Below the pieces are notes generated by a model, which saw only the letters and a program-made list of their open reading frames with translations, was not told where the DNA came from and made no database searches. Below are positions 1 through 12,180 of a DNA stretch of 64,000 nucleotides, piece by piece. Source of the stretch: Anthonomus grandis grandis (Eukaryota > Arthropoda > Insecta > Coleoptera > Curculionidae); NCBI RefSeq assembly GCF_022605725.1, contig NC_065551.1, positions 36,642,001 through 36,706,000 on the forward strand. Direction: 5' to 3'. Each line of letters starts with the position of its first letter. Positions within the stretch are counted from its first letter, which is position 1. The translations under genes were made by a program, and so were the position numbers.

Positions 1-169
1 AGTGTTCCTTGAAAAATGTTGATTAAGTTCATATTCAGTTTTCGTAAATATAATCCATTGTGATAAGGATTATGTATATATTTTATAGCTTATGTTTTGA
101 ATGCCCTGTAAATGCCCTTCTAATGTACCTTATTATAGTAATTGAATGAATGAATGAATGAATACTTAC

Positions 170-311
170 TTTCTAATTTTTTTCGTTCTTCCTGCTCCGC
201 TACCGCGATCCTATGTTCCTCCTTGGCCTCCACATAAAAGAAAATGGCCGCCCCAGCTAACAAATACATGACGTATAAACACAGTAGCACTAGCCATTGT
301 TTCTTTGACAT
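170..311 (-). CDS. Two-pore (K2P) potassium channel, first coding exon only
   Basis: The exon encodes 47 residues plus one base. It starts with an ATG and ends at a GTAAGT donor (plus positions 164-169, reverse strand), so the rest of the gene lies left of the window. The peptide has W6, an unbroken hydrophobic helix at about residues 7-27 containing the run YLLAGAAIFFYVE, then a charged E/K/R-rich stretch. This is the M1 pattern of K2P channels (W..LL..Y..YL..GAAIF...E). By recollection the closest type is Drosophila ORK1/KCNK0. K2P channels carry background K+ leak current at the plasma membrane, with four transmembrane helices and two pore loops; only M1 is visible here. The pore signature cannot be checked, so another short-N-terminus membrane protein is not fully excluded. 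Confidence 0.65.
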
Positions 312-717
312 CCTGTGATGCCTCTTGATCTAAAAATCGTCGATAATGTTAAAATAGATTTTCGAAATGCACCGTCATAATGATGATCGCACTTTAAAAG
401 GTTCCTCTGGTTCGCTATCGGAAGAGATCGAGAGACGATTGTTTATAATTAAAAGTGGCTGCTTTTCACCATCGTCACTTAACATTTTTTTTGTTGTTGT
501 TTTAAACTGTTGTCAAGCTATGGTGAGATATGAATAATGACAAATTTCGAGAGAATAGGAAAATCACTTGAGAATATCTTATCGGGATTCGGTGTGGCGG
601 GAGAAGTAATTGAAAAAAAGGGCCTTATCTATCTATATTTTTATGACTTTATGTAACAACTTTCACTAAAAAACAATGATTTTAATCAGTCCAAAAAGGG
701 ATTCCAAAATTATCATA

Positions 718-1140
718 TCAAGTGAATATCTTGGGTTCTAGTCGTCAAAATTTAAAAGTTACTGATTTTTTAACTATTCTGAAGACCTTTTTAGTCATAT
801 TTGAAGAAATTACTGAAACCTATCAACGGAAAGTCATGATATTGAGATTTTTATTCCTTGGGTGCCTATAAGAAGTAAGAAACCTTGTCTCTAGTTGACA
901 AGTGAATATCTTGTATTGCAGTGATTAAAATTATTTATTTATGGACTACTCTGAAGAGTTTTTTACTTATTTTTGAAGAAATGACTAAAATCCATGAACC
1001 ACAAGTCATGATAATGGAATTCTTATTCCAGAAGTGCTTATATGAAACAAAAGACTTTGTCTCTCCTTGACAATTAAGTACCTATCTTGGGTTCTATTGG
1101 TTAAAATTTAAAACTTTTTAATGTAATTACTCTGAAATAT
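718..1140. repeat. Diverged tandem repeat, about 180 bp period
   Basis: Similar paragraphs start at about 718, 898 and 1077. Each begins with a variant of AAGTGAATATCTTG, continues with TTTTGAAGAAAT and GTCATGATA, and ends near CTTTGTCTCT. Two copies are complete and a third is partial. There is no coding potential. This looks like an old satellite fragment or a locally duplicated repeat. Confidence 0.6.
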
Positions 1141-1415
1141 TATTAGAACCAGTTGATTCAAGGAAATCCCTTTTTTGGCTTATATTTCGACTTAGATTTA
1201 ACGATCCTCAGGGCTTATATACAGGGTGATTTAAAATTGAGTGCAAAGATTTCAAGGGCGTATTTACCAGCCAAAAATAAGAACTTTTTTCATATAAACG
1301 TATGTCCTAACTTGCTTCGTTTTCTAGATACAAAGTGTAAAAGTTTTTTTATAAAATCGGATTTTTATCTATTATTCAAAATTCTTTTAGCCGATTTAAA
1401 TAAAATTTGGTAGGC

Positions 1416-3561
1416 TTATATGTCGTCATAAAATGTCGTAGCTTGTAGATACTCATCAGAGCTATAGAAGGCTCTATCAGCAAGTAATTTTTTTACTGAG
1501 GCAGCAAAGAGTTTTTCATTTAGAGCTTTAATATTATTAGGAAGTTTATTAAAAAAGCTTGGGGCATAATAAGTAGTTGAGATACGAGATTTATTGAGTC
1601 TTAGAAAGTGCATTTCCAGGAAATCTACTTGTCGAGTGCTGTGAGTATGAATTTCTGATCTCTGGGTATATTTTTATCTAAATTATTTTTTGTATATATT
1701 AGACATTCAAAGATATACCGTGATGGAAGTGTAAGAATTTTAAGTTTTTTGAAAGAGTCTCTCACATCGGCCCTGAAACGCAGACCCTCGACAACCCTCA
1801 GAGCATTTCTCTGCAGTTTAAAGATTCTCCTAGCTTGAGGTGCATGACCCCAAGCCAAGAGACCATAACTGCAGGTGGGCTGTATTAGCGCATGGTAAAC
1901 CATTAAGAAAACATCCTTATTTACTGTGCCTTTTAAGCGTTTTAAAAGAAATATTTGTTTTGCCAATTTATTTGCAATGAACTCCACATGCTTATCAAAT
2001 ATCATAGTAGGATCTAAGTGAACACCCAAGAATCTCACCTCCTCCGAACTCTTAACATTGGTACCCTCTGAATTTCTCAAACAGAATAGGACTTCCTCCG
2101 TTTTGTTGACATATAGGCTAAGTCTATTTGCACTGAACCACTTGCCCAAATCTGACTTCACCTCCACCAGCATCAGCTCCAGTTCTTGCAAACTAGTACT
2201 CCTGCAAAGAGCTGTAGTGTCGTCAGCAAACAGCAGCAGCCTAGACTCAATTGACTTGTCGATATCATTGACATAAATAATAAAGAGGAGTGGCCCCAAA
2301 ATAGAACCCTGTGACACCCCATGAGTTATTTTGCATTCTTCTGATAAAGCTCCACCCGAACAGGTTTTCTGTACACGTCCAACAAGATAAGTTTCAAGAA
2401 GTGATAAACTGGGCGGGATCAGACCATAAAGTTTAAGCTTGCTCAGAAAGATCCTATGGGATATGCAGTCGAAGGCCTTTGAAAGGTCACAGAAAATTGC
2501 CCCAACATGGGATCCCATTTCAAAGCCCTCAACCACATATATCAGAAGATCCAGTATAGCCTTAACAGTCGATTGCTTTTTCCTAAACCCATACTGAAAG
2601 TTTTTGAGGATTTAATTTTGTTCAAATAGATATAAAGTTGATTTTTTAAAAGTAGCTCAAAAACCTTCGATAATATTGGAATCAAAGGTACTGGACGGTA
2701 ATTATTCAAGTCATCTCCTTTTTTAAATGTTGGTATGATCTTTTGAATTTTAAAGCCACTTGGGTAGAGGCCTTCCCTTATACATAAATTTAAAAGCTTT
2801 GTTAAAGGATATATTAAATGCTCTTTTTATTGTTTTAGAAGAGGGACATTCATTCCATATACATATAATGTTCTCTAGAATATTTATTTTTTAAATTACT
2901 TATAGCATCTCTAACTTGTATATACGTCACTTCACTAAAAGAAAACCCTCCCACAGGGATACCCGACAGGCAGGCCTGATCCATAAATGATTCAGCAGGG
3001 ACCGTGGCCAGTGGAATCTTCTTGAGAGTTTCCTCAGCTATACCTGAAAAAAATGTATTGAACTCGGACGCAGTAAGGCCCACGGGCTGCTCACTATTCA
3101 CCTTCTTTCTTTGGCCATTTACAATCTGCCGAGCAGCTTTCATTCTATTATCAGCCTGTAGTATATATTGAGAGTTTGCCACCCTTTTTGCAGATATAAT
3201 TTCTTCCCTATACCTTCTTCTAAAGATTTTGACCTGTTCTGCAAGTTCTAGACATTTATTATTGCTATACAAGGAGTTTAAGAAATGCAAGGTTTCGCGC
3301 ATTTACTTTAAATGATCATTAAACCAAGAGACAAACATTTACAGTGTTTGTAAATTGTGATTATTTTATTTAGTATTTGTGAAATTGTATCTTGGGTGTT
3401 ATTTTTTTAATATTTTAGATAAGGATTTTAATTTGCAATGAAAAACTTTAATAATTTTTAAGTCAATTAATTTTTTAATATGTATTTATCTACTTGTGAC
3501 GATTGTAAGAAATTTTTTTTTCATAAGCATGAATAAACTTTACTTTACTTTACTTTACTTA
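1416..3561 (-). mobile_element. APE-type non-LTR retrotransposon (LINE) remnant, RT part inverted
   Basis: The minus strand carries broken ORF2 pieces. The upstream linker is at about 2850-3335, with an in-frame stop near 3302. The reverse transcriptase and thumb region is at 1625-2536, and the ORF tail at 1416-1613. RT motifs are CDLSKAFDCISH, HGVSQGSILGPLLF and the catalytic FADD. The endonuclease is missing. At the right side, on the plus strand, lies what looks like a LINE 3' end: AATAAA followed by (CTTTA)n at 3532-3561. An inverted body joined to a forward 3' end with tail is the expected product of twin priming. Family is Jockey/CR1-like; the exact clade is not determined. Confidence 0.8.
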
Positions 3562-6051
3562 AAGGCCCTCCTTTGGTGGGAATAAAATAGATTTATTAAT
3601 TCCAGTGGCGTTTCAGGGGGCCTCCTACTCGATACTTATAGGTAAAATTATGGTACGCCACCGCTTTTTTGACAATTTGTTTTATTTTTTTATATTAAGC
3701 GGTCAATAATGTAACTTTCTTGCCTCTTGACCCTTACTCGTATCGAGCTTTGTTTCCAGGAAAAAAATTAAAATCTGTGCCTGGCTGGCCCTATTAAAAC
3801 AAATAATACATTCGCATCGATTATTGACATTCATCTAATTTCTTTTCGAAATTTAACTTTGCCTAAGTAACAGATACATACAAAAGCAGATTTTCATAAC
3901 AAAAAAAAAATAACTTTTACACTCTGTATCTAGAAAACGAAACGAGTTCGAGAGAAAAACTTCTTATTTTTGGCTGGTAAATACACTGTTGAAAATTAAT
4001 TAAAATATTATTTTTTATTGCGTTTCTTTTATTAATAAGCGCACTTCTAAAATATGTGAAATATGAAACAAGAACAATGAATGCTTCTTATATATATTGA
4101 GTACATAATTCAGGGAATGACTTTTTAAACAATATGCCGAAAATTAAATAATTTTCACTTGTCAAATTTACCATTTAGAGAAAAGCTAACACACTCCTTA
4201 AAAATATAAATTTCTTAAAATATGCTAGTACATATCAGGGGGGCAGTATGCTTAACCCCGCACCTTACCTGATATTTTACTATATACAAAAATTCACCAA
4301 CACGTTGATCCTAAAAAGTCCGACCACCAACTGATGATGACAAAAATGATTTTTTCCACTGATCAACACGTATTATCATCATCATTCTTTCATCATCACT
4401 ATTCATTATCAACAAATAATGGGCACTGTTACGAAAAATTTGAAATTCTAGAGGCGCGGTCTCGATTATCCTCTAATTTATGTCAATGGTCCGCGGCTCA
4501 ATATCAATCAAACTATATACGAATACAAACCAGAAAGGTACACAAAAACCGAATAATTTTTTAAACAAATGTACTTGAAACACTCGAGTGATTAGCAAGA
4601 ATAAACCAAGAGTTTTTTTTTTTTTTTAATAAATTTTCATAGATATTTATTTTGTCGAGTGGTGTCGCCACCGGGGCGACGATGGGGTACTAAACCGCAC
4701 TTTAATGGTTTCATTTATCCTTCTCTCTAATAATACAATATCGAGGAGGGAACTAAATAGTTGCTTGTTGATAACAAACTGTAAATTACTATAGCACTTA
4801 TAGTTTAAGTTGAGGTGTAGATTAGTCGGGCAATTTCAAATTGCGAAGCGGTGTGTAGTACCGTTGCTTTCATTAATTTTTAAATTAATATTGTTCGCAT
4901 CTTGTGGTTGGTTATTGTCGCTTGTTTGGTACAGTTATTACATTTTAAATTTATTGAGATTATAATATTTTTTGGGTCCTCGAACTATCAATTATTGTTA
5001 TTAAGAAAATATTACAACTTCAGGTTTGGTGGTGAAATATTTGGAGCTTTAATAACACCAATAATTTGGAAACTCAAACTGTGTTCAAAAACTCTGCGAT
5101 TTGAACTCTTGTTAATATTATGGTGAATATGATTTTTATTTTACGATAATTAGTTACTTATTATATTGGGTATTACGTCACTTATAGCAAAAATCAATTT
5201 AGAAATTTTTATCTCACACGCTCAACAATTGAAAAGAAGAAGAAAATAGACTTATTCACGTATTTAAAAGAAATATTAAATCTGTAACGATACCGTTCGA
5301 TATACTTAATTTAATTTAAGTTCAATAAGTTTTAAATAAAATAATTTACTTGAGGATTTTTTATATACCTAGGAGCTGAGGTTCAATCTATTAATCTCTG
5401 AGCTCTTATTATAAACAATGGTAATGTTTTGGAAAACTATGCATTGATCCATTAAGCTTGTGTGCATCGAGTGTTTTAATTCACACCTAACCAAAAGATA
5501 AAAACGCTATCATATATTAAAATCGGCAAAAATATAAATAGAGGGATCAATTTCAAATTTTAAGTTTGTCGCAATTAACATGCATAATCGAACATGTACG
5601 TAAAATTGCAGATTTAAAGCTTTCATTTAAAAAATAAATAATTTCGTTATTTTAAATGTGAAGTAGCAGCAAGTAGGAGTCACCAATATCGAAAATCTGT
5701 GATATAACCTAAATACAATAAATTATTCCAATAAATGGTTGCATATAATCTATATATTGATTTTGTCGCACATATATTCCAAGAAATCTTATGTCCAATT
5801 TAGTCATCAATATATCTGTTATATATTGATAAGATTTCAAAAATGACAATCAAATATGCTAAATGTATAATATAATCAGTCTCTGATCATTCTGGGAACA
5901 TTCCGTCATGGTTCTAACATTGTTTGTAAATTTTTTGATAAAACGTTTGAAATATTCTGTCGTTTCTTGTTCCACAAGCCAAGGTACCAAATACTCAATA
6001 TTTGCTGTTTTTATTCAACCATTTTAATCATTTATTTTGAATAAGCAACAA
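3562..6051. other. Gene-free AT-rich stretch
   Basis: No ORF with a recognisable product was found. Two things stand out. A segment at 3912-3990 is an inverted copy of 1255-1350. A short G/C-richer patch lies at about 4660-4715. The remainder is low-complexity A/T sequence. Confidence 0.5.
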
Positions 6052-6740
6052 TCAGTAAAAAAACGTTTTTGCATTAATCCTACCCTTGCTCCCCCCACCC
6101 GCCCCACACAGCTTACCAGTAAGGAATTCTTTTGAAAAATCATTGTTTTCCAAAATAATACGCACGAATAATAGCTGGTTAATTAAGTCGTTAATATCTA
6201 ATCTAATAACACAATTTATTTATTAAAATTTGATATAACTATATATTTATATATTAATACATATTTTATACAAAAACAGTGCTCTTAGATCGGATATTAT
6301 GGACAAAAAACGGTGATTTTTCAAAAGAATTACTTACCGGGTAAATGTTTGGGGTGGGTGGGGGGGTAAGAGTTTTGTTGATAAAAAACAATGTTTTTGC
6401 AGAAAATATAACTATATTCAATATTTAATTTAATAACACTCTTTATTTAAATTTGTTATAATTTTATAAATAAATATTTAGTATAAAAACAGCACTTATT
6501 AGATTGAATAATATGGACGAAAAACGGTGATTTTTCAGATGAATTTCACCAAATATTTAAGGTCTAATAGTCGAGTTTAAAAACTAGATATGTAAATCCC
6601 ATATCAATTTTTTTAAATGTCAAAATTTTGTAAACAGAATCGTATATGATATACGTACATTCTACAATTTAATTAATATACTTTGACTAAAAAATCGTTG
6701 AATAAATTTATATTTAACGATAATAATATAGAATGTATTC
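6052..6740. repeat. Dispersed repeat with inverted G/C-rich arms, copy 1
   Basis: This roughly 690-bp sequence recurs in the same orientation at 43988-44632. Inside it, a segment at about 6073-6145 (C-rich, containing CCCCCCACCCGCCCCAC) is repeated inverted at about 6312-6378 (GGGGTGGGTGGGGGGG). A motif around GGACAAAAAACGGTGATTTTTC occurs at about 6300 and again at about 6515, so there is an internal tandem step of about 210 bp as well. It has no coding capacity. It behaves like a non-autonomous mobile element or foldback family; the superfamily is unknown. Confidence 0.7.
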
Positions 6741-8104
6741 TTTGGGAGGGATATACATTGTACACAGTCTAAGTCTTAGATATGGAGGGTTAATAGTGCC
6801 TCTTTGGCATAAAACGTCTATGTATGAACGCAGTTTTTCATATAATGTCTATCGTTTGTACAAACTACTTTCTTTTAAATCAAAATCTTCAATCAATTAA
6901 TTAGGTAAAATTAGTGTTGCCGAATTTTATGGTTTGGTGCTAAATTTTCTTGTAGGGCAAGAGAACCCCTTACTTATCACTTTAATTATTGTGTAATTTA
7001 CGTAATGTATATACCTATTAAAGTAAGAATATTTTTATTGCTTTCCAGCTTCTTTTTGCACTTATATGTATAAATAATGTTTTGGTCGTTTTGTGTGTAC
7101 TTAATAATCCTTTCCTTTTTATTACTAATGCAAATAATTATTATAATGTCACACGTGAACATATTGTGCCACTAAGAAAGCAAAATGATATACAATACCA
7201 ACTCTTCTAGAAAACTCCATAATTCTATCCGCCATGGTACTTTGTGAGTAAAGTCTCCTCTTCCGTGCCAGACACACTGCACTCATGTTAAAATTGTAAC
7301 CAAAAATTCCACCTTAAAACTCGACGTTTTCAACTGTTATTTTGGAATGTGTGCTGCATCTGAAACCCCGCTTTGGCCCGTTTCTTGGCCCAATTTCAAA
7401 TAATCAAGGTAAATATCCCCCCTATATATGTGTATATAGAATCGGGAAAGTTAAAAATATCAAGACTTTTTTTGAGCTAATTGATGGGACCAACTGGGGG
7501 CATAAATTTAATAACTAAAAAAATGCCATAACTATTAGCCAAAATGTAAGTATATAAACAATAAAATATGCGATGATCGTCCTGTCGCCTAAAAGGTCCC
7601 TCGAAGTTCAAGGATGTCCCGGATGACCGTCACACTTTCCGCCAAAAATGGCCACAATAAGCCGCCTGACCCCTACATAATATGTAAGAAAAGGTAATTT
7701 CTATGTATGTAAAACATTAGGTAATACCCGCAAAATTGCTCATTCATACCCGCGAAGAATATCAACTAAGCCTGCGGACGATGCGAGGTGGTTTTTTTTT
7801 ATTGCTTCTATGTCATTACCAGATTTAAAATGGGTTTCCTGGTCGAATTCTACTGAAAAAACGACATGATTTTGATGTTATTTGACGTAAAACCAAAATT
7901 CCAAGATTTATTATTTGTAGGGGACAATCGCTTTAATTGCGCTAAATAATTTGAATGTATGGTCATGTTGTTTGCTCGTTAATTAACGTCAAATTTCAGG
8001 CATATTTTATTTTAAATAAAGATGTGGATCAGCTGGGCCACGTACGAACTTGACCTTTTTTTTTTTTAATTGAAAAATACTCAAATTTGTGTTTTATTAT
8101 TACT
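6741..8104. other. Gene-free stretch
   Basis: I see no gene or clear repeat. A slightly G/C-richer patch at about 7565-7680 stands out from the A/T background and could be unique conserved DNA, but nothing coding can be read in it. Confidence 0.4.
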
Positions 8105-8417
8105 CCAGATAGCACAGACCTTCCAGTGCATATCCATGAAATGTCCAAGTACATTACAGAGTATCCGGTAACCTGTACGGATATCCAGTGGATATACCAT
8201 TTTCGGCATGACTAATGATATTTATTAAAAGATGTTGTTTGTTCCAGGGGACCTTCGTATATGGATACGTCATTACATTTGATAATTATTTATCAAACCA
8301 AACCGCAAAAGAAAAATTGAGACAATTCAACAAGTCCTATAATCTCATACATACATATATCTGCTTAGAATTAAGTAGGGTGCTTTAAGGAAAAACTAAG
8401 TTGGTAGTGGTCAAGAG

Positions 8418-8711
8418 ATGAAAGCAATATATATATATGAAAAAATCTACTTTTACAAAAATAATACATGGAACGAAAACTTATCTTTTAATTTTACTCT
8501 TTTCACTACAGAAGCTATCCATAAAGCTATACACTCAATAAGAACAAATGCGCAAGTTACGGATAATATACCTGTTTCCATGTTAAAGTTATATAGCTCC
8601 TTCTTAGACACATATATTCTACATATAGTCTTTGCATATAGTCTTGTAATTGCTGTATTGAACAACAATATTTTCCCAATTCTTGGTAAACGGCAATTGG
8701 CAAACCATTAG
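8418..8711 (+). pseudogene. LINE reverse transcriptase fragment
   Basis: The reading frame contains TTEAIHKAIHSIRTNAQV, then DNIPVSMLK, a hydrophobic segment and NNNIFPILGKR. It follows the order of the RT finger region of APE-type LINEs (variable ..I..I.S..A.G.D.I...ML.......L..IFN.SL..G.FP). No catalytic motif is present. It appears to be a fossil inserted in, or captured by, the surrounding DNA transposon. The assignment rests on pattern only. Confidence 0.45.
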
Positions 8712-8814
8712 CGAAAATTAGGAATCCTGCATCTTTATCAGATCTTCGAATTGTAAGCATTTTGCCAGCACAACTCAAAGGTATTTGAAAAAAAAAAAGC
8801 AATATAATATGAAA

Positions 8815-9397
8815 GTGTATGCTGTTTCATGGTTTGAAATAAAATCTAAACCTTCCTGTAGGCATGGCAGCAAACATGTTTTTGGAATTATTCAAAAATC
8901 CAGATTCTTACCAGAAGAAACTAGAAATATTATTGATCCTGTCATTCAAAGAAACGACTACTTCGCTCACCCAGAAAACATGTTGTACAGCTATGCCCTC
9001 TGATAGTAGAAAAGCAGTAAGAGAATTAGGTTTAAGAAGACTGCTAAGATGTAGACAACACAAGCCATTAGGACTAAAAATACGTGAGTTTAAGGTACCC
9101 TTATTAAATTTCAAGGCCACAGACTACATTGACCTAATTGATTGGAAGTCGATAACAATTACCGAGGCTCCCCTTACAGGGTCGATTTCCGATAGCAGCC
9201 TTATGGAAATGATCTCAGAAGTTCCAAGTGAAATTGACATTTTTAAGTTTCCATGCCATTCACAAGCAGTGGAACGCTGCGTCAAATTGGTAACTGAAGC
9301 ATCAACTGCAGTCTGTGGCTTTGATGCACGTGACATGAATCAGCGGTTTGAAAAGGCAACTTTTTCAAATATAGGCATCGCCATATCTCACAAATAA
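8815..9397 (+). pseudogene. Frameshifted transposon-encoded protein of unknown function
   Basis: Two overlapping frames belong together. The first (8815-9003) has YAVSWFEIKSKPSC, FLPEE and DPVIQRNDYFAHPEN. The second (from about 8985 to the stop at 9397) has SRKAVRELGLRRLL, a LNF.A.DYIDLIDW segment and, near the end, CHSQAVERCVKLVTEAS followed by VCG. A single frameshift near 8990 joins them. I recall this protein family from multi-copy genes of arthropods and cnidarians, without an assigned function. Its position between matched TIRs supports a mobile-element protein. The N-terminal part is missing or unreadable. Confidence 0.6.
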
Positions 9398-9582
9398 AAA
9401 AATCGGCCATTTTCACTCCAACCTAATCCACAAATAGTGTCCAAAAGAATTTACATGAGTGTGTCATTCGTAGTATCCATTAAATATTCAGTAAATACTT
9501 GCTGTCCCTACCTGGATATCCATCGGACAGTTTCTTTATTCAAAAGGTGATATTCATTGGATAGATTTGTGCTATCTGGGAC

Positions 9583-10870
9583 AGGCCCTCCGAAAACTTA
9601 ATTTGCAGCAAGCCAGGGAGGAAAATTTCAATTCAAACATTTTTATGTTAAACTAGAAATGGCTGGCCCCGATGATGAGAAAAATCGATGTCGAAACGTT
9701 TCGGTTTGCTTTGCAAAAAAATGAATTGTCCAAGAAAACGGTTACATCTCTTTATAATTATTTATTTGAAAATAAACTGTCACTGTATCGAATAATCTGA
9801 TAACCATAAGAACTTCTTTCAGCCCTCGAGTATACTACTCTCAGACATTGATTTTTTGATGGATTATTATGTGCATAAGCACCATCTGTGTTTTGTTAGT
9901 AAATTAAATGAATGAATTTTTCTGATACGATGACTTAAAATCAGACGAATATTGTTAAGAGTTCAAATGGAGCCGGACGCCTTTCAGCCATCTCAATCCC
10001 GGTTATTTATAAGAAATTCTTTGTCGACGCTTTATGCTAAATATCACTGTCTAAAACAAGAGTTTTGAGCTTTTTGGATAATCTTTATATCTAGGGTATC
10101 TAAGTATATAAAGACAATTTTAAAACAATTTTAAAATGTGTTAATACTAGGGCATCGCATAGTTTTGAGAGACCACTAATGCCCCTCTTTAGCATCGAGT
10201 AAACTTTTTAGCTCGGGTTGTATCTATGTATGTATGTATGTATGTATGTAACGGAATCTTTGCACTCAAAGTTTCTAAAAGTCTGATCAACTTGAAACTT
10301 TGCACACGTATAGTAAGGACCGATGACAATGCAATAATTTGATAACAGTTTCTCATTATCCTTATTAGGATTAACAAATTCTTTTTTAGATCCTCTGTAA
10401 GAGAGATAGAGCTAGCGCATGATTTACGCATGCCTGCACTCTCAGAGTTATTCTTACTGATTTCTGGAGTCTACAACTTACTTTTTCGAAGTTGCTTGAT
10501 CAAAATGCCTTTAGGGTAGTTGCATTTTCACCTTGTTTATTCCTTACACATGAGTGGGTACTAATAAGTGGCTTAAACGCAAGTTTCTCTAATTAATATT
10601 CATATTTTTTTTGGGATATGGCAGAAATCGGATCTCTTATAAGCTTATAGACATCGGCTGGCTTAATATGTATAACCGCAGAAAACTACACTTCATTTCG
10701 TTGGGCTACAAGGAACTCTTTTTTAATTTTTGTATGTTCAGTATTTTCTTATTTTTTCTTAGGCTTTGTCTACAAATTAAAAAAAAATGTATTGACAATA
10801 AAGCATTATTTTTCAGGTTTTTTTCTTTTCTTATAGACCATTTTGATGTATTTATATCAGCCGGAATTAT
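9583..10870. other. Gene-free stretch with a TATG microsatellite
   Basis: No gene was recognised. A (TATG)n run lies at about 10215-10250. The block at 10160-10450 has the look of a repeat (TTTCTAAAAGTCTGATCAAC type text), but no second copy occurs in this window. Confidence 0.5.
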
Positions 10871-10871
10871 A

Positions 10872-12180
10872 CAGGGTCCGGCAAAATGATCTCTCACATT
10901 TTGATTTTTAATAAAAACGCCAATGTAAATGCTATTTATATTTTATTTTTATTAACTAAAAATATATGGTATGCCATTTTGTTTTTATTAAGTTTTGAAA
11001 ATTACAGAGTCCAAGTGGCGACCATTTCTTTCGACACACATTCGAAGCTAATTTCTAAAAGTTTCCTTTACTCGAGCAGTAATTTGAGGCGATATTCCTG
11101 TAATTTCTTGGCGTATTACTGCTTTCAATTCGTCAATGGTTCGGGGATGATGATGGGTTGAAAAACCTTTTCTTTCAGGTAGCCCCAAAGGAAAAAGTCG
11201 CATGGGGTAAGATCGGGTGAACGCGTAGGCCACCCAACGTCTCCACGTAACGAGATTACGCGTCCTGGAAACATTTCCCTTAACAGGTCCATTGTCCTTC
11301 TTGCCGTATAAGCTGTAGCCACATCCTGTTGAAATCACACATCCGGATGTTCAAGTTCCCTCAAGTTTTGGTTCCAAAAAATTACGTAGCATGTCGACAT
11401 ATCGATCAGCAGTTATACGGAAACCGTTACCCCTCCTTCAAAAAAAAATAGGACTCCACACACCAAAAGAACCAACAGCACACCAAACGGTAACACGTTG
11501 GCTGTGAAGTGTCCTTTCATGGAGCTGCCGCGGATTTTCTGGTGCCCAGTAGCGAAAATTCTGCTTGTTCACACAGCCAGACAAATGGAAATGAGCCTCG
11601 TCACTCGTTATTAAAAGCGCATTTCGTGGGACATTTTGAAGAATATCATTGGAACATTTTCGGCGATTTTCCCAGTCCCGTTTACTAAGTTCTTGCACGA
11701 TCATCATTTTGTATGATCGGTGTGCAAAATTCTTATCACAGAACGATCAGACAAACGCAAAGCAGAGGCATGTTTAACAGCTGAACGTCTTATAGGAGAT
11801 CGTTCAACTGCTTCTCTTACAACTGCAATGTTTTCAGGTGTCCGAACACTACTTCTGGGTCTACCAGTTGAATTTCTTTTTAAGGCTGAACCTGTAGCTC
11901 TAAAATTTGAAATCCACAACAGTATTGTTTTGCGATCTGGAACCGGATCATGTCTATCAAGCGGGAAGTGAGTACGAAAATTTCTTTGTGTCGTAATCAC
12001 AGATTCGTTACTTTTGAAAAATGTTTCGATATAACGAAGGCCAATGCTCGCCCGTCCAGTTCATGGCACAGAAAATCCCCACCATATGCCATAACCACAA
12101 ATATGGTTTTTTTATTTACTTTTATTTTTTTTTATTTTATTTACGTTATTATAACAATATTTTTCTTTACCTGGCAAATC
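10872..12180 (-). mobile_element. mariner (DD41D-type) element, decayed
   Basis: The left end starts CAGGGTCCGGCAAAATGATC directly after a TA, as expected for a Tc1/mariner 3' end on this strand. The transposase remnant on the minus strand fills the interior. The right TIR is not recognisable, so the right boundary is approximate. Target-site duplication cannot be verified on both sides. Confidence 0.75.
10993..12064 (-). pseudogene. mariner DD41D transposase, multiply frameshifted
   Basis: The start is an ATG at 12064-12062 leading into MNWTGEHW. Pieces follow in several frames: an N-terminal HTH region with TQRNFRTHFP and RTPENIAVVREAVE; the first catalytic Asp region with SDEAHFHLSGCVNKQNFRYW; a VTVWCAVGSFGVW segment; then FQQD with the second Asp; and PDLTPCDFFLWG with the third. 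Between the second and third Asp I count 41 residues, the spacing of the DD41D group (rosa-type). A Trp codon just before FQQD is now TGA, and frameshifts occur at several places, so it is inactive. Confidence 0.85.

Larger units (their letters stand above)
8106..9580 (+). mobile_element. DNA transposon of unassigned family with imperfect TIRs
   Basis: The ends match as terminal inverted repeats. The left end begins CCAGATAGCACA at about 8106 and the right end closes with the inverse at about 9580. Similarity continues inward for about 32 bp, including the shared words CCA.TG.ATATC. Further subterminal copies of GGATATCCA lie near both ends. The interior has a broken gene (8815-9397) and a fragment of LINE reverse transcriptase (8418-8711). 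No clear target-site duplication was found, so the superfamily is open. Confidence 0.6.

Noticed and set aside
1153..1413. 86-codon plus-strand ORF
   Set aside because: Lies across a dispersed non-coding repeat that also occurs inverted at 3.9 kb.
4334..5126. Short plus-strand ORFs of 74-76 codons
   Set aside because: No motif, no splice or promoter context, A/T-rich chance frames.
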